NCBI GenBank assembly: GCA_021325435.1
Contig: JAJPHE010000115.1
Location: forward strand, 1-64,000
Direction of reading: 5' to 3'
From: Actinomycetota bacterium
Lineage (GTDB): Bacteria > Actinomycetota > Acidimicrobiia > Acidimicrobiales > JAJPHE01
DNA length: 64,000 nt
Translations under genes and position numbers: made by a program
Notes under the pieces: model-generated
Databases searched by the model: none
Seen by the model: the letters and a program-made list of their open reading frames with translations, nothing else
What the model was told of the DNA's origin: nothing
Shown: positions 17,250 through 26,103 of the stretch, piece by piece
Position numbering within the stretch: position 1 is the stretch's first letter
Layout of the letters: every line of letters begins with the position of its first letter

Positions 17250-18631
17250 GGGTGGCGCCGGGCGGGGTTGTGGACGGCGATGACCATGCTGGCGGCCACC
17301 CCGGCCAGGGCGGCCTGCAGGGCGAGGTCCCTCCAGGCGGTGGCGTAGGGGGAGCCGCCTCCCTGGGTGATAACGACCACGCCGGCGACGGCGGCGGCGG
17401 CGAGCAGGCCCACGATGCGGCGGTGGCCCACGCCGAGCAGGTAGTGGGTGAGCAGCACGGTCGTGCCCAGCAGCCACATGGCCGCCACCAGCGGGGCGAA
17501 CGCCGGCGCCGCCGCCGTCAACCGGGGGCCGAACACGATCGACAGCAGCTGGCGGCCGAAGGTCATTGAGGCCAGCAGGAGGCCGGCGGAAGGGACGGCC
17601 AGCACGCCGAGGGCGACCATCAGCTCGTGGATGGCGTGCTCGCCCCGCTTCCACCGGGTGGCCGCCTCGGGGAGGAGGAACCCGCACAGCACCAGGGCCG
17701 CGAACACCAGGGCCTTGGCCGCCACCGAGACGGCGGCGTAGGCGCCGATCCCCCCGGGCGACAGTCGCCCGACGATGACCACATCGGCGCTCTGCAGCAC
17801 GGCCAGCAGGGCGAGAGAGGCCAGGGCGACGCCCAGGTCGGTCATGAGGTGGCGCCGGTCGCGGGCCGAGACCGTTCCCGTCGAGGCGGCCGCGGCCAGC
17901 GGCGCCGCTCCACCGGCGGCGGGCGGGGCGCCCGCGACCTCGATCGGAGCGGACGCCTCCACCAGCACCTCCGCCGGCGTCGTCCGGGCGGAGCGGCGGG
18001 CGTCGACCAGGGCGCACAGCACCCCGCCGAGCAGGCCGCCGGTCGCCCCGGCCACGCCCCACCCGGCCACCACGAAGCCGAGGGTGAGCACGGTGCGACC
18101 GGCCCCTTCCACGGCCAGGTTGCGGGCCAGCCGGTGATAGGCGAGGCGCGACTGGAGAAGCCCCCGCTCGACGCACAAGAGGGCCCAGACGGCGCCGGCG
18201 GCGAGGGTCTCGGGGACGCCGGCCGGGCTGGGCAGCGACAACCGCCCGGCCACCCACCCCTGGGCCAGCCATCCGACGGCGGCGAAGACGACGGCGGCGG
18301 CCACCCCGCGCCGCCGGACCGTGCGGGCCCAGTCGGGGACGCGGTCCCCGAGCCCGACGACCTCCCAGGCCGCCACCCGACGCACCACCGCCACCAGCAG
18401 GGCCGAGCCCGGCATGGACAGCACGAGGAACACGCTCACCAACTCGTTCAGCGATCCGTAGCCCCGCACCGACAGCAGGCGGGCCACCACCACGGTCACG
18501 ACCAGGTTGGCGGAGTTGGCCCCCAGACCGGCGAGGGCGAGCGGACCGGCCATGCGCACACCCCGGCGGGCCCGGTCGGAGTGATACGGGCGGCCGCCGG
18601 ACGGGGCGGGGGTGACGACGGTGACGGTCAT
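17246..18631 (-). CDS. Polysaccharide flippase (Wzx/MATE-like)
   Basis: A 461-residue polytopic membrane protein with about 12 predicted helices and no soluble domain beyond a short Ala/Pro-rich cytoplasmic loop near residues 235-260. The opening helix with LGANSANLVVTVVVARLLSVRGYGSLNELVSVF is typical of polysaccharide exporters of the MOP superfamily, which flip lipid-linked oligosaccharides. It sits between an acyltransferase and a GT4 gene, overlapping both by 4 bp (ATGA and GTGA), which fits a role in exporting the product of this operon (inference). Confidence 0.85.
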   Translation of the reverse strand: MTVTVVTPAPSGGRPYHSDRARRGVRMAGPLALAGLGANSANLVVTVVVARLLSVRGYGSLNELVSVFLVLSMPGSALLVAVVRRVAAWEVVGLGDRVPDWARTVRRRGVAAAVVFAAVGWLAQGWVAGRLSLPSPAGVPETLAAGAVWALLCVERGLLQSRLAYHRLARNLAVEGAGRTVLTLGFVVAGWGVAGATGGLLGGVLCALVDARRSARTTPAEVLVEASAPIEVAGAPPAAGGAAPLAAAASTGTVSARDRRHLMTDLGVALASLALLAVLQSADVVIVGRLSPGGIGAYAAVSVAAKALVFAALVLCGFLLPEAATRWKRGEHAIHELMVALGVLAVPSAGLLLASMTFGRQLLSIVFGPRLTAAAPAFAPLVAAMWLLGTTVLLTHYLLGVGHRRIVGLLAAAAVAGVVVITQGGGSPYATAWRDLALQAALAGVAASMVIAVHNPARRHP

Positions 18632-19884
18632 GGGGCGTCCCCGGCGGCGACGGCGAGGGCGGGGGCGGCCAGCGGTTCGACCACCAGGACCCCGGCGCCG
18701 TCGGACTCATCCTCGGCCGGCAGGGACGCCGGAGGCGGCGCGGCCGCCGGCCGCCGGCCCGGCTTCAGCCGCAGGAACCACCGCTCGACCCCGGCGTAGC
18801 TGACGGCGGCCACGGCCGTGCTGAGACCCACCGTCGCCCACAGCAACGTGGGGGCGGGGATGTGGAACATCTTGCGCCCGGTCCACGAGAACAGCTCGGT
18901 CACCACGCCCTGGTGCCACAGGTAGATCCCGTAGGAGACGACGCCGATCAGGGCGACCGGGCGCCAGGCGAGGGCGCGCCGCACCAGCCCCCGGTCCTGG
19001 GGGCCGAACACCGCCGGAATCAGGAGGAGAAGGGCGAACAGGCCGTAGAGCTCCTGGCGCTCGAGGGACTGGGCGTAGGTGGCGCGATACAGCGGGGTCA
19101 CCGGCAGGTGGGCGTGGGAGACCCCCCAGTAGACCATCCCGGCGGCCGCCCAGCTGACCCACGGCACGGCCGGGTGGCCGAGCACGGCCGGCTCGGTGCC
19201 CCCGGTGTGGTGCCAGGCGCTGAGCACAGCCAGGGCCATGCCGGCGGCGAACAGGTCGAGATAGGAGGGGAGCCAGATCGCCATCTGGTCGGTCATCGGG
19301 GGGTGGGCCAGGAACAGCCAGGCCCGGAAGCCGACGCTGACGGCGAGCAGGACGGCCACCCCCACCAGCTCGGCCCGCACCTGGGCCCGCCCCGTCCGCC
19401 GCCGCCCGGCGATGGCCAGGGCGTAGAGGGGCAAGAAGAGGTAGAAGGTGACCTCGGTGCACAGCGACCACGCCTGGGTGATGCCGCCGAGGACGTGCTC
19501 TCGGCTGTAGATCTGCAGGAAGCCGTAGTGCAGCAGGGCGCCCCGGACCCCGCCCATGTTCACCGCGTGCAGGCCGTAGCCGAGGACGGTCAGGGCGACC
19601 CAGTAGGCGGGCACGATGCGCAGCGCCCGCCGCACGAGGAACTGGCCGGGCCGGAGGGTGGCCGGGCCGCCCAGGTGGGCGACGGCCATGGGCCGGTAGA
19701 GCAGGAACCCGGAGATGAGGAAGAACACCGACACGCCGATCTCCAGGCGGGAGGTGTAGATCCCCCAGCCCGACCGGAAGGTGAAGCCGGACGAGAAGGC
19801 GGTGTGCACCCCGACCACCGACAGGGCGGCGAAGGCCCGCAGGCCGTCGAAGCAGGGGAACCGGCCGGGGCGCCCGGCGCTCAT
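18628..19884 (-). CDS. Membrane acyltransferase, family 3
   Basis: A 418-residue acyltransferase-3 protein without an SGNH domain. It begins FPCFDGLRAFAALSVVGVHT, including the conserved Arg and His, followed by GVSVFFLISGFLLYRPM and the AWSLCTEVTFYLFLPLYA segment. About ten membrane helices and a Pro/Ala-rich cytoplasmic tail are visible. Such enzymes move an acetyl or other acyl group onto surface sugars. The ATG (19884) overlaps the stop of the upstream glycosyltransferase (ATGA), and its own stop overlaps the flippase start, so it is translationally coupled on both sides. Confidence 0.9.
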   Translation of the reverse strand: MSAGRPGRFPCFDGLRAFAALSVVGVHTAFSSGFTFRSGWGIYTSRLEIGVSVFFLISGFLLYRPMAVAHLGGPATLRPGQFLVRRALRIVPAYWVALTVLGYGLHAVNMGGVRGALLHYGFLQIYSREHVLGGITQAWSLCTEVTFYLFLPLYALAIAGRRRTGRAQVRAELVGVAVLLAVSVGFRAWLFLAHPPMTDQMAIWLPSYLDLFAAGMALAVLSAWHHTGGTEPAVLGHPAVPWVSWAAAGMVYWGVSHAHLPVTPLYRATYAQSLERQELYGLFALLLLIPAVFGPQDRGLVRRALAWRPVALIGVVSYGIYLWHQGVVTELFSWTGRKMFHIPAPTLLWATVGLSTAVAAVSYAGVERWFLRLKPGRRPAAAPPPASLPAEDESDGAGVLVVEPLAAPALAVAAGDAP

Positions 19885-21191
19885 CCGACACCCACCGGGG
19901 CCCGGGCGATGATCGGGGCGCTCGCCTCCGGCTCCGGGGCCTCCGGACGCCGCCACGACCCGACAGCGGCGTCCACGGCCACGGCGGCGAGGACCGCCAT
20001 GCCGGCCTCGGCCGCCGCCCGGTAGCGGGTGTTGCCGTAGGTGATGGCCGTGGCCACGCTGACCACCACGGCCAGCCCGGCCAGGGGCAGGACCGGCACC
20101 CGGCGCCGGCGCAGGATCAACGCCCCGGCCACGGACAACCCGGCCACGGGATAGAGCCAGGCGAGGGCGAGGTCGGAGACCCACAGCTCGCGCCCTTCGA
20201 TCAGGTCGAGGCGGGCCTGTTGCAGCGGGCGGTAAAGCCCCCACACCCGGCCGACCCGGACCGCCATCACCAGCGGCACCCGGGCCGGATGGGCCCGCAT
20301 GTAGTCGAAGGCCAGCCGGCGATACCAGATGCCCTGCACCGACTCGTCCCCGCCCGGGGGCGGCGGATGGTCGGTGGCGCACTCGATCCGCCAGTAGCCG
20401 AGGTAGTCGCCGTGGTAGGTGGGCGGGCAGTTGGCCACGGTCAGGGTGACGTCCAACCCGTCGGAGAGGTACACCGGATGCTCGAAGGCCAGCAGGTTGC
20501 GCACCACCCAGGGGGCGATGACCACGCCGGCAGCGCCGACGACGATGGCCGACAGCTCGGCCGCCCTCCGCAGGGATCCCGCCGCCCAGGCGGCGAGGGG
20601 CACGGCCACCAGCGGCACCAGCAGGATCATCTCCGCCCGAGCCAGGGCGGCCGCCCCGCAGGCCACCCCCAGACCGGCCGCCGCCGCCCTCCCGGGCCGG
20701 GACCACAGCCGGTAGCACAGAAGGACCGTCACCGCCGCCGCCAGCAGCACGACGGTCTCCGACTCGACCAGTCCGTCGTTGACCCAGAAGCTCGGGTCGA
20801 CGGCGGCGATGCCGGCGGCGATGAGCCCGACCCGCTCCCCGCCCACCCGCCGGCCGGCCAGGCCCACCACCACGATGGTGCCGGTTCCGATGAAGGCCAT
20901 GGCCACGCGGTGGGCGGCGAAGCTGCGCAGGCCCACCAGGTCGAGGCCGGCCAGGGTGAGGGTGAACAGGGGCGGGTGGTCGGCCGCGGTGGTGACCCGG
21001 TGGAACTTGAGGTAGTCGAGCGGGACGATGAAGCCGTGGCCCCGCAGCAGCAGGTCGGCCTGGTGCTGGTAGTAGTAGGCGTCGCCCCACAGCGGGGCGT
21101 GGCGGCGGGCGACGACCACGTAGGCCAAGCGGACAGCGAGGCCGGCGACGGCTACGCCGCTGAGCCAGCGAGCGAAGCGACGCCCGTCCAC
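19881..21191 (-). CDS. GT39/PMT-like membrane glycosyltransferase
   Basis: About 436 residues with around 10 membrane helices and the GT-C layout. An acidic residue sits in the first outer loop (PLWGDAYYYQHQADLLL, near residue 39) and WVNDGLVESETVVLL follows further on. Such enzymes transfer a sugar from a polyprenyl-phosphate carrier on the outer face of the membrane. The donor is unknown. I place the start at GTG 21191, 8 nt after the stop of the mutase-like gene; the reading frame is open further upstream, but that part overlaps the neighbour and has no family similarity that I can see. Confidence 0.82.
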   Translation of the reverse strand: MDGRRFARWLSGVAVAGLAVRLAYVVVARRHAPLWGDAYYYQHQADLLLRGHGFIVPLDYLKFHRVTTAADHPPLFTLTLAGLDLVGLRSFAAHRVAMAFIGTGTIVVVGLAGRRVGGERVGLIAAGIAAVDPSFWVNDGLVESETVVLLAAAVTVLLCYRLWSRPGRAAAAGLGVACGAAALARAEMILLVPLVAVPLAAWAAGSLRRAAELSAIVVGAAGVVIAPWVVRNLLAFEHPVYLSDGLDVTLTVANCPPTYHGDYLGYWRIECATDHPPPPGGDESVQGIWYRRLAFDYMRAHPARVPLVMAVRVGRVWGLYRPLQQARLDLIEGRELWVSDLALAWLYPVAGLSVAGALILRRRRVPVLPLAGLAVVVSVATAITYGNTRYRAAAEAGMAVLAAVAVDAAVGSWRRPEAPEPEASAPIIARAPVGVG

Positions 21192-21199
21192 TGGCGTCG

Positions 21200-22777
21200 T
21201 CAGGCCACCACCGCGTCGTCCCCAGAGTGCTCCACCGCGCCGGCCAGCTCGATGGCGGGGCGCACGGCCGGCCACGGAGGCAGGGTCGGCGGGCGGTGCG
21301 GCAGGAGCGGGGCGTCGCGCCCGGTGGCCGGCGCCGCCTTCTCCTCGTGGTATTCGGATTCGACATTGACCGACCAGATGTCGTGGGAGGCCCCGAGGAT
21401 GTTCTCGACGGTCAACATCGCCGTGTACATGGAGTGGTCCTGGTTGTTGTAGCGGTGCATGCCGTTGCGCCCGACCGGGTGCACGTTGGGCACGTTCGCC
21501 TCCAGCCACTGCCGGATGACCTCGACCCGCTCGGCGTAGCCCTCGTCGTACACCGGATAGGCCTTGGGCATGCGCACCACGTAGCCCGCCTCGACCTGCT
21601 CGGGCCGGACCAGCCCGAGGCGGGCCAGCTCGCTGGTGCCCAGGGCGACCAGATCGTCGTCGGCCATCGTCCACAGGTCGTCGCCTTCGAACACGAAGTA
21701 CTCGAGCCCGAGACAGGTGCGACCGTCCTTCACCATGTGCGGCGACCATGAGCCAAAGTTCTGGATGCGGCCCAGGCGCACGTCGGGGGCGTGCACGTAG
21801 ATCCAGTTGTCCGGGAACCCGGCGCTCTCCGGCACGACGAGAGCGATGGTGAGGAAGTCGCGGTAGGACAGCCGGGCGGCGGTGTCGAGCACCTCGTCAG
21901 GGGCGGGCGGGTCCATGACGGCCAGCAGCTCGGTGATCGGCATGGACGACACGACGTGGGACGCCGGGTACACCAGTCGCTGGCCGGTGGGCCCTTCGGC
22001 GGCCACGGCCACCGCCCCCGACCCGTCGCGGTGCACAGCCGTCACCCGGGTGGAGAGGCGTACCTCGCTGCCCGCGGCGCTGACGTGTTCGGCAGCCCGC
22101 TCCCACATCATGCCGGGACCGTGCTTCGGGTACTGGAACTCCTCGATGAGGCTGGTGATGTCCGTCTGGTTGCGTCGGGGCAGCAGGGAGTTGACCACTG
22201 CCTTCCACAGCGACAGGTTCTTGATGCGCTGGGCGGCCCAGTCGGCGCGGATCTCGCTCGCCGGCACTCCCCACACCTTCTCCGTGTAGGTCTTGAAGAA
22301 CGTGCGGTACAACCGCCAGCCGAAGCGGGCGGCGGTCCAGCCCTCGAACGTGTCCTGGTCGCGCGGGGGACGGACCCGCACCCACAGATACGACATGACG
22401 CAGAGGAAGGCCTCGACCACGCCCAGGCCGGCCAGGGCGTTGAAGGCCCGCAGGGGGTAGTCGAAGAACTTGCCGTTGTAGTAGATGCGGCTCAGGCGGG
22501 GCCGGAGCAGGAACTCGTCGTCGGGGAGGATCTCGTGCCAGAGGTCCTCGACCGGGCGGACCTTGGTGAAGAACCGGTGGCCGCCGATGTCGAAGCGCCA
22601 ACCGTCGCGCTCGACGGTGCGGCTGATGCCCCCGACGGTGGAGTCAGCCTCGAGAACGGTGGAGCGCACGCCCTTCTTGGCCAGCTGGTAGGCGGCGGTG
22701 AGGCCTGCCGGTCCTGCTCCGACGATGACCACGTCGCCGGGGTCGGCCTGGGTCGCGCTGTCTTCAGACGGTCGCAT
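21200..22777 (-). CDS. UDP-galactopyranose-mutase-like FAD protein
   Basis: About 525 residues. The N-terminal dinucleotide fold is clear: VVIVGAGPAGLTAAYQL (residues 16-32), GGISRTVERDGW and FDIGGHRFFTK. The rest resembles the flavin amine-oxidase/UDP-galactopyranose mutase group, including FGSWSPHMVKDG and the C-terminal MHRYNNQDHSMYTAM. True mutases make the galactofuranose donor. Beside an AftD-like arabinosyltransferase this suggests a furanose-containing glycan, but a related desaturase or oxidase role is possible. ATG 22777 has GAAGGGA just upstream, and a TACCTT box lies near 22830-22825. Confidence 0.75.
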   Translation of the reverse strand: MRPSEDSATQADPGDVVIVGAGPAGLTAAYQLAKKGVRSTVLEADSTVGGISRTVERDGWRFDIGGHRFFTKVRPVEDLWHEILPDDEFLLRPRLSRIYYNGKFFDYPLRAFNALAGLGVVEAFLCVMSYLWVRVRPPRDQDTFEGWTAARFGWRLYRTFFKTYTEKVWGVPASEIRADWAAQRIKNLSLWKAVVNSLLPRRNQTDITSLIEEFQYPKHGPGMMWERAAEHVSAAGSEVRLSTRVTAVHRDGSGAVAVAAEGPTGQRLVYPASHVVSSMPITELLAVMDPPAPDEVLDTAARLSYRDFLTIALVVPESAGFPDNWIYVHAPDVRLGRIQNFGSWSPHMVKDGRTCLGLEYFVFEGDDLWTMADDDLVALGTSELARLGLVRPEQVEAGYVVRMPKAYPVYDEGYAERVEVIRQWLEANVPNVHPVGRNGMHRYNNQDHSMYTAMLTVENILGASHDIWSVNVESEYHEEKAAPATGRDAPLLPHRPPTLPPWPAVRPAIELAGAVEHSGDDAVVA

Positions 22778-22865
22778 CGATCCCTTCGGACGGGCTGGTG
22801 GGAGACCCGGTGGGCCGCCCAACAAGGTAGCGGTCCCACCGGCCCACCCCGGCGATGCCGTGGGC

Positions 22866-24005
22866 CTAGGGGACGTAGGCGTTCAGGAAGGCGAGCAGGG
22901 CGTAGCTGCCGATCGCCCCGCCGAGCAGGGTGAGCGCGACCGTCTCCACCCGGGGCCGGGCGGTCACCGTCGCGGCGCCCAGGATGAACGGGAAGGCGCC
23001 GAGGGCGTAGCGCTCGAGCGAGTCGAGATTGGTGGCCGAGACCGCGGCCACCAGTGAGGCGGCGGCAAAAACGGCGTAGGAGACCGGCCACGACCTGACC
23101 ACCACCACCAGCAGCAGGACGAGGACAGCCAGCCAGGGGACGTGGAGGGCGGTGCCGACGTGGCCGTGGGCCAGGCCGCGCAGGGAACCGGAAATGGTGG
23201 TTGCGGGATCGGCGAAGCGGCCGTGGAGGTTCCGGTGCTGCTGGATGCGGAACGGCAGCCAGAAGTCGCCGAACCTCCACGCCACCCAGCCCAGGTAGGT
23301 GGCGCAGCCGGCGGCAGGAGCGACCACGGCGGCGGCCCGGGAGCCGAGCTGGCGGGGCCGGGGGCGGGCCCCGCCCCGGAGGCCGCCGACCGCTTCGACG
23401 GCGGCGGGCAGGCCGAGCAGGACCCCGAGGGGCCGGGTGAGGCCGGCCAGGTAGCCGGCGGCCGCCGCCCGCCACCACTTTCCCGACCGCAGGCCGGAGA
23501 AGGCGACGAGAGTGAGGACGAGCAGGACGGCCTCGGAGTAGCCCATGACGAGCACGAAGGCGGACGGGGCGAGGGACAGCAGCCAGGCAGCCCGCCGGCC
23601 GAGAGACGGGTCGCCGGTCTCGGCCAGGGCCAGGCGGTAGAGGAGGGCGCCGGCGGCGAGGGCGGCCACGTTGACCACGACCAGCAGGGCAGCCCCCGTC
23701 GGCATCGCCGTCACCAGATGCACCAGCCGGGCGCACCAGGGGACCAGCGGGAAGAAGCGCAGCGCCTCGCGGGGCAGCGGGCCGTAGCCGTGGTCGGCGA
23801 TGCTGCGGTACCAGCCGGCGTCCCAGCCGAGGAGCCCCTCGTGGGCCCGCTGGGCCACCCCCGCCGCCGACGGGTGGACGTGGGAGACCAGGTAGCGGGC
23901 CAGAGCCAGAGCGGAGACGACGAGGGCTCGCGCGACCAGCCAGGGCGGGGAGGCGACCAGGACCGCGTCGCGCAGGGGGGCGGAGCGGGCCGGTCGGGGC
24001 GTCAC
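22866..24005 (-). CDS. PIG-V-like mannosyltransferase, membrane
   Basis: A 379-residue polytopic protein resembling the PIG-V/GT76 group of polyprenyl-phosphate-mannose-dependent enzymes. The signature first-loop motif WDAGWYRSIADHGY is at about residues 61-74, with the acidic residue expected to be catalytic. Later LRFFPLVPWCARLV and the paired positions before each helix fit the GT-C fold. Acceptor unknown. GTG 24005 overlaps the stop of the upstream GT39-type gene as GTGA. An 88-bp gap separates it from the mutase-like gene downstream; part of that gap looks like a promoter. Confidence 0.8.
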   Translation of the reverse strand: MTPRPARSAPLRDAVLVASPPWLVARALVVSALALARYLVSHVHPSAAGVAQRAHEGLLGWDAGWYRSIADHGYGPLPREALRFFPLVPWCARLVHLVTAMPTGAALLVVVNVAALAAGALLYRLALAETGDPSLGRRAAWLLSLAPSAFVLVMGYSEAVLLVLTLVAFSGLRSGKWWRAAAAGYLAGLTRPLGVLLGLPAAVEAVGGLRGGARPRPRQLGSRAAAVVAPAAGCATYLGWVAWRFGDFWLPFRIQQHRNLHGRFADPATTISGSLRGLAHGHVGTALHVPWLAVLVLLLVVVVRSWPVSYAVFAAASLVAAVSATNLDSLERYALGAFPFILGAATVTARPRVETVALTLLGGAIGSYALLAFLNAYVP

Positions 24006-25600
24006 GCCGGCCAGTAGCGGACCAGCCCGGCGTGCTCGAAGTAGTGGGCCGGCTCGGCCAAGAGAACGGCGGCGGAGTGCGGGCGGAGCACGGCCAAGGA
24101 GGACTCGAGGGCGTCGCACTTGCCTTCGAAGGTGCGGTAGTCGTTGGCCCACACCAACCAGACCTGATGGCCGGCGGCCAGCGCCTGCACCCGCCGGGCG
24201 AAGGCGGCCGGGTCGGCGGCCTTGTTGCGGGCCGCGTAGTCGACCCAGTCGACGCGGGCGGGGCCGGCCCCGGTGGGGAAGACGACCTGCCGGTAGGCGC
24301 CGGCGGGCAGGAGGCGGCTGGTGCTGGGGCCGAGCTGGTCGGGGCAGTACACGACCACGTCGCCCGGTGCCGCCGACTGGCGGATGGCGGCGGCGATCTT
24401 GCCCACCTCGGTGCGGTTGGTGGTCACGTTGGTGACCGAGCCGGCCAGGCCGAACACGACGGCGGCGGCGAGGACGCCCCGGCGGACGCGGACGTCGGCG
24501 AAGGACAGCATGCCGAGGGCGACCAGCAGCACGAAGGGGATGAACACGACCGCGGCGTAGCGGGCGGTGAAGGCGGACCGCAGGGCCAGGCCGGCGACGA
24601 TGGCGAGGGCCAGGGCGGCGGCGCTGACGAAGGCGACGGCCCGGGCCCGGGGACGGGTCCGCAGGTCGAGCTCGATGCGGTGACCGTCGACGGCGGCGCC
24701 GAACAGACCCACGCCGGCCAGCCCGAAGAACACCAGCCCGAGGGCCCGCCCCTGGTTGGTGCCGCCCCCGGCGAAGTCACTGACGGCGTTGACCATGGCA
24801 CTGAAGTTGGCCGGCTCCGACCACGGAGTACCGGTGTGGCGCAGCTGAAAGGCGAGGATGCCGACCCAGGGGACCAGCAACAGGAAGCCGCCGACCACGG
24901 CCAGCACCACCCGCCGGGCGGCCCCGGCGTGGTGACGCCCCCGGGCCGCCACCCACGCCAGCACCAGCAGCACCGCCCCGACCAGGTACAGCGTCCAGTA
25001 GTGGCAGAGGAGCAGGAGCCCGGTGGTGAGGGCCACCCCGGCCAGCCGGCCGACGGTCGGGCGCTCGAGCGCCGAGGTCACCGCCAGGTAGCCGACCGCG
25101 GTCAGCAACACGATCAGCATGTACATCCGGTTCTCCGTCGAGTACCGGACGGCGAAGGGCGAACTGGCCACCAGCAGCAGGGTCGCCCAGGCCACCGGTC
25201 GTCCCCCGATGCGGCGCCCGGCCAGCCAACCGACCGGCAGGGTGGCGACCCCGAGGACGCCGGACAGGGACCGGACGGCGAGGTCCCCTTGGCCGAAGGC
25301 CCGCATCCAGAAGTGGAGCAGGTAGTAGTAGAGGGGCGGGGAGCCGTCGTGGCGCAGGGCGCCGGCGATCTGGCCGATCGGCAGGCGGGCGATGTTGACC
25401 GTCAGGGCCTCGTCGAGCCACAGGTCCGACCGGGTCCAGAAGCGCAAGACCACCCCGGCGGCAATGACCGCCACGGCCGCCCCGGCCAGCCACCAGGGCA
25501 CGGACCGGGCCGGAGGCCCCGCATCGTCGGCCAACGACGACGGCAGGGTCGGTCGCTCGACCGGGGCGGGGCCGTCCCCGCGCAGGCCGGCAACCTTCAT
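24002..25600 (-). CDS. GT39/ArnT-like membrane glycosyltransferase
   Basis: A 532-residue GT-C enzyme, first gene of the minus-strand glycan operon. The outer-loop RSDLWLDEALTVNIARLP holds the DE pair (residues 63-64) typical of the PMT/ArnT superfamily; HDGSPPLYYYLLHFWMRAFG and SLSGVLGVATLPVGWLAGRR follow, as in that family. About ten membrane helices precede a soluble C-terminal region (about residues 400-532) facing outward. Donor is probably a polyprenyl-phosphate sugar (family knowledge). ATG 25600 has a TACCAT box 8 nt upstream, so transcription of the operon may be leaderless. Confidence 0.88.
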   Translation of the reverse strand: MKVAGLRGDGPAPVERPTLPSSLADDAGPPARSVPWWLAGAAVAVIAAGVVLRFWTRSDLWLDEALTVNIARLPIGQIAGALRHDGSPPLYYYLLHFWMRAFGQGDLAVRSLSGVLGVATLPVGWLAGRRIGGRPVAWATLLLVASSPFAVRYSTENRMYMLIVLLTAVGYLAVTSALERPTVGRLAGVALTTGLLLLCHYWTLYLVGAVLLVLAWVAARGRHHAGAARRVVLAVVGGFLLLVPWVGILAFQLRHTGTPWSEPANFSAMVNAVSDFAGGGTNQGRALGLVFFGLAGVGLFGAAVDGHRIELDLRTRPRARAVAFVSAAALALAIVAGLALRSAFTARYAAVVFIPFVLLVALGMLSFADVRVRRGVLAAAVVFGLAGSVTNVTTNRTEVGKIAAAIRQSAAPGDVVVYCPDQLGPSTSRLLPAGAYRQVVFPTGAGPARVDWVDYAARNKAADPAAFARRVQALAAGHQVWLVWANDYRTFEGKCDALESSLAVLRPHSAAVLLAEPAHYFEHAGLVRYWPA

Positions 25601-25608
25601 GGGTCGGC

Positions 25609-25614
25609 ATGGTA
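25609..25614 (-). promoter_or_regulatory. Leaderless -10 box of the glycan operon
   Basis: TACCAT on the minus strand, 8 nt before ATG 25600. Same architecture as the other leaderless starts in the window. Confidence 0.4.
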
Positions 25615-25744
25615 CGCGGGACCTGGTGGGCTCCCCGGCATCCCTGAGGACCTCGGCGGCTGACTAGTCCGGCCGAAGCAGACGGGCGGTTGACACCTCT
25701 AGCCCCACGAAATGGTCCTTGCTGGCGCGACCCGCGGGCGACAG

Positions 25745-25834
25745 ACTCCGGATACCGGCCGGTGGGAAGGATCTGCCAGACCGGAGGAACGGGACTAGCC
25801 AGAAGGGCCGGCAAACGGTCCTGGGTTCCAGGAG
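25745..25834 (+). promoter_or_regulatory. Structured leader with hairpin hiding a ribosome-binding site
   Basis: Leader of the BldC-like gene. TCCTGG (25819-25824), loop GTT, CCAGGA (25828-25833) form a perfect 6-bp hairpin whose 3' arm contains most of the AGGAG ribosome-binding site (25830-25834). Further up, ACTCCGGATACCGGCC (25745-25760) matches 14 of 16 positions of the cobalamin-riboswitch B12 box as I remember it, but the other conserved riboswitch blocks are not recognisable. A TTGACA at 25690 lacks a good -10 partner. Regulation of translation by RNA folding is possible, not shown. Confidence 0.3.
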
Positions 25835-25840
25835 ACTGAG

Positions 25841-26080
25841 ATAAGGGCGAGCAGGAGCGAGCTTCTCGAGGAGCTGTTCGGGGAGAACGGTGTCCCCGAG
25901 ACCGTCTCCGAGCGCCTGCTGCGCACCAGCGAGGTGGCCACCCTGTTCCAGGTCTCCGAGCGAACCGTTTCCGAGTGGGGACGGAGGGGGCGGATCCCCT
26001 CGGTCCGGACCCCGAGCGGTCACCGGCGGTATCCCGCCGGGCCAATCAAGGAGCTGTTAGAGAAGGCGAGCGCGCTGTGA
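25841..26080 (+). CDS. BldC-like small MerR-type DNA-binding protein
   Basis: A 79-residue protein whose second half, LLRTSEVATLFQVSERTV through GHRRYPAG, closely matches BldC and related single-domain MerR/excisionase winged helices: helix-turn-helix, then the wing SVRTPSGHRRYP. No ATG, GTG or TTG exists between the in-frame stop at 25796 and the start of the helix-turn-helix. The only codon at proper distance (6 nt) from a ribosome-binding site (AGGAG, 25830) is ATA 25841, so either AUA is used, the base is wrong, or the gene is decayed. It contains a TTA leucine codon (26057). It lies directly upstream of the peptide transporter and may regulate it (inference). Confidence 0.65.
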   Translation: MRASRSELLEELFGENGVPETVSERLLRTSEVATLFQVSERTVSEWGRRGRIPSVRTPSGHRRYPAGPIKELLEKASAL

Positions 26081-26103
26081 GGCCGAACGGTCTGCGGTCG
26101 CCG

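Noticed and set aside
25690-25695. TTGACA as promoter of the BldC-like gene
   Set aside because: No TANNNT at 16-18 nt downstream; kept only as a remark.
25680-25841. Complete cobalamin riboswitch
   Set aside because: Only a B12-box-like stretch is visible; the other conserved blocks are absent by eye.
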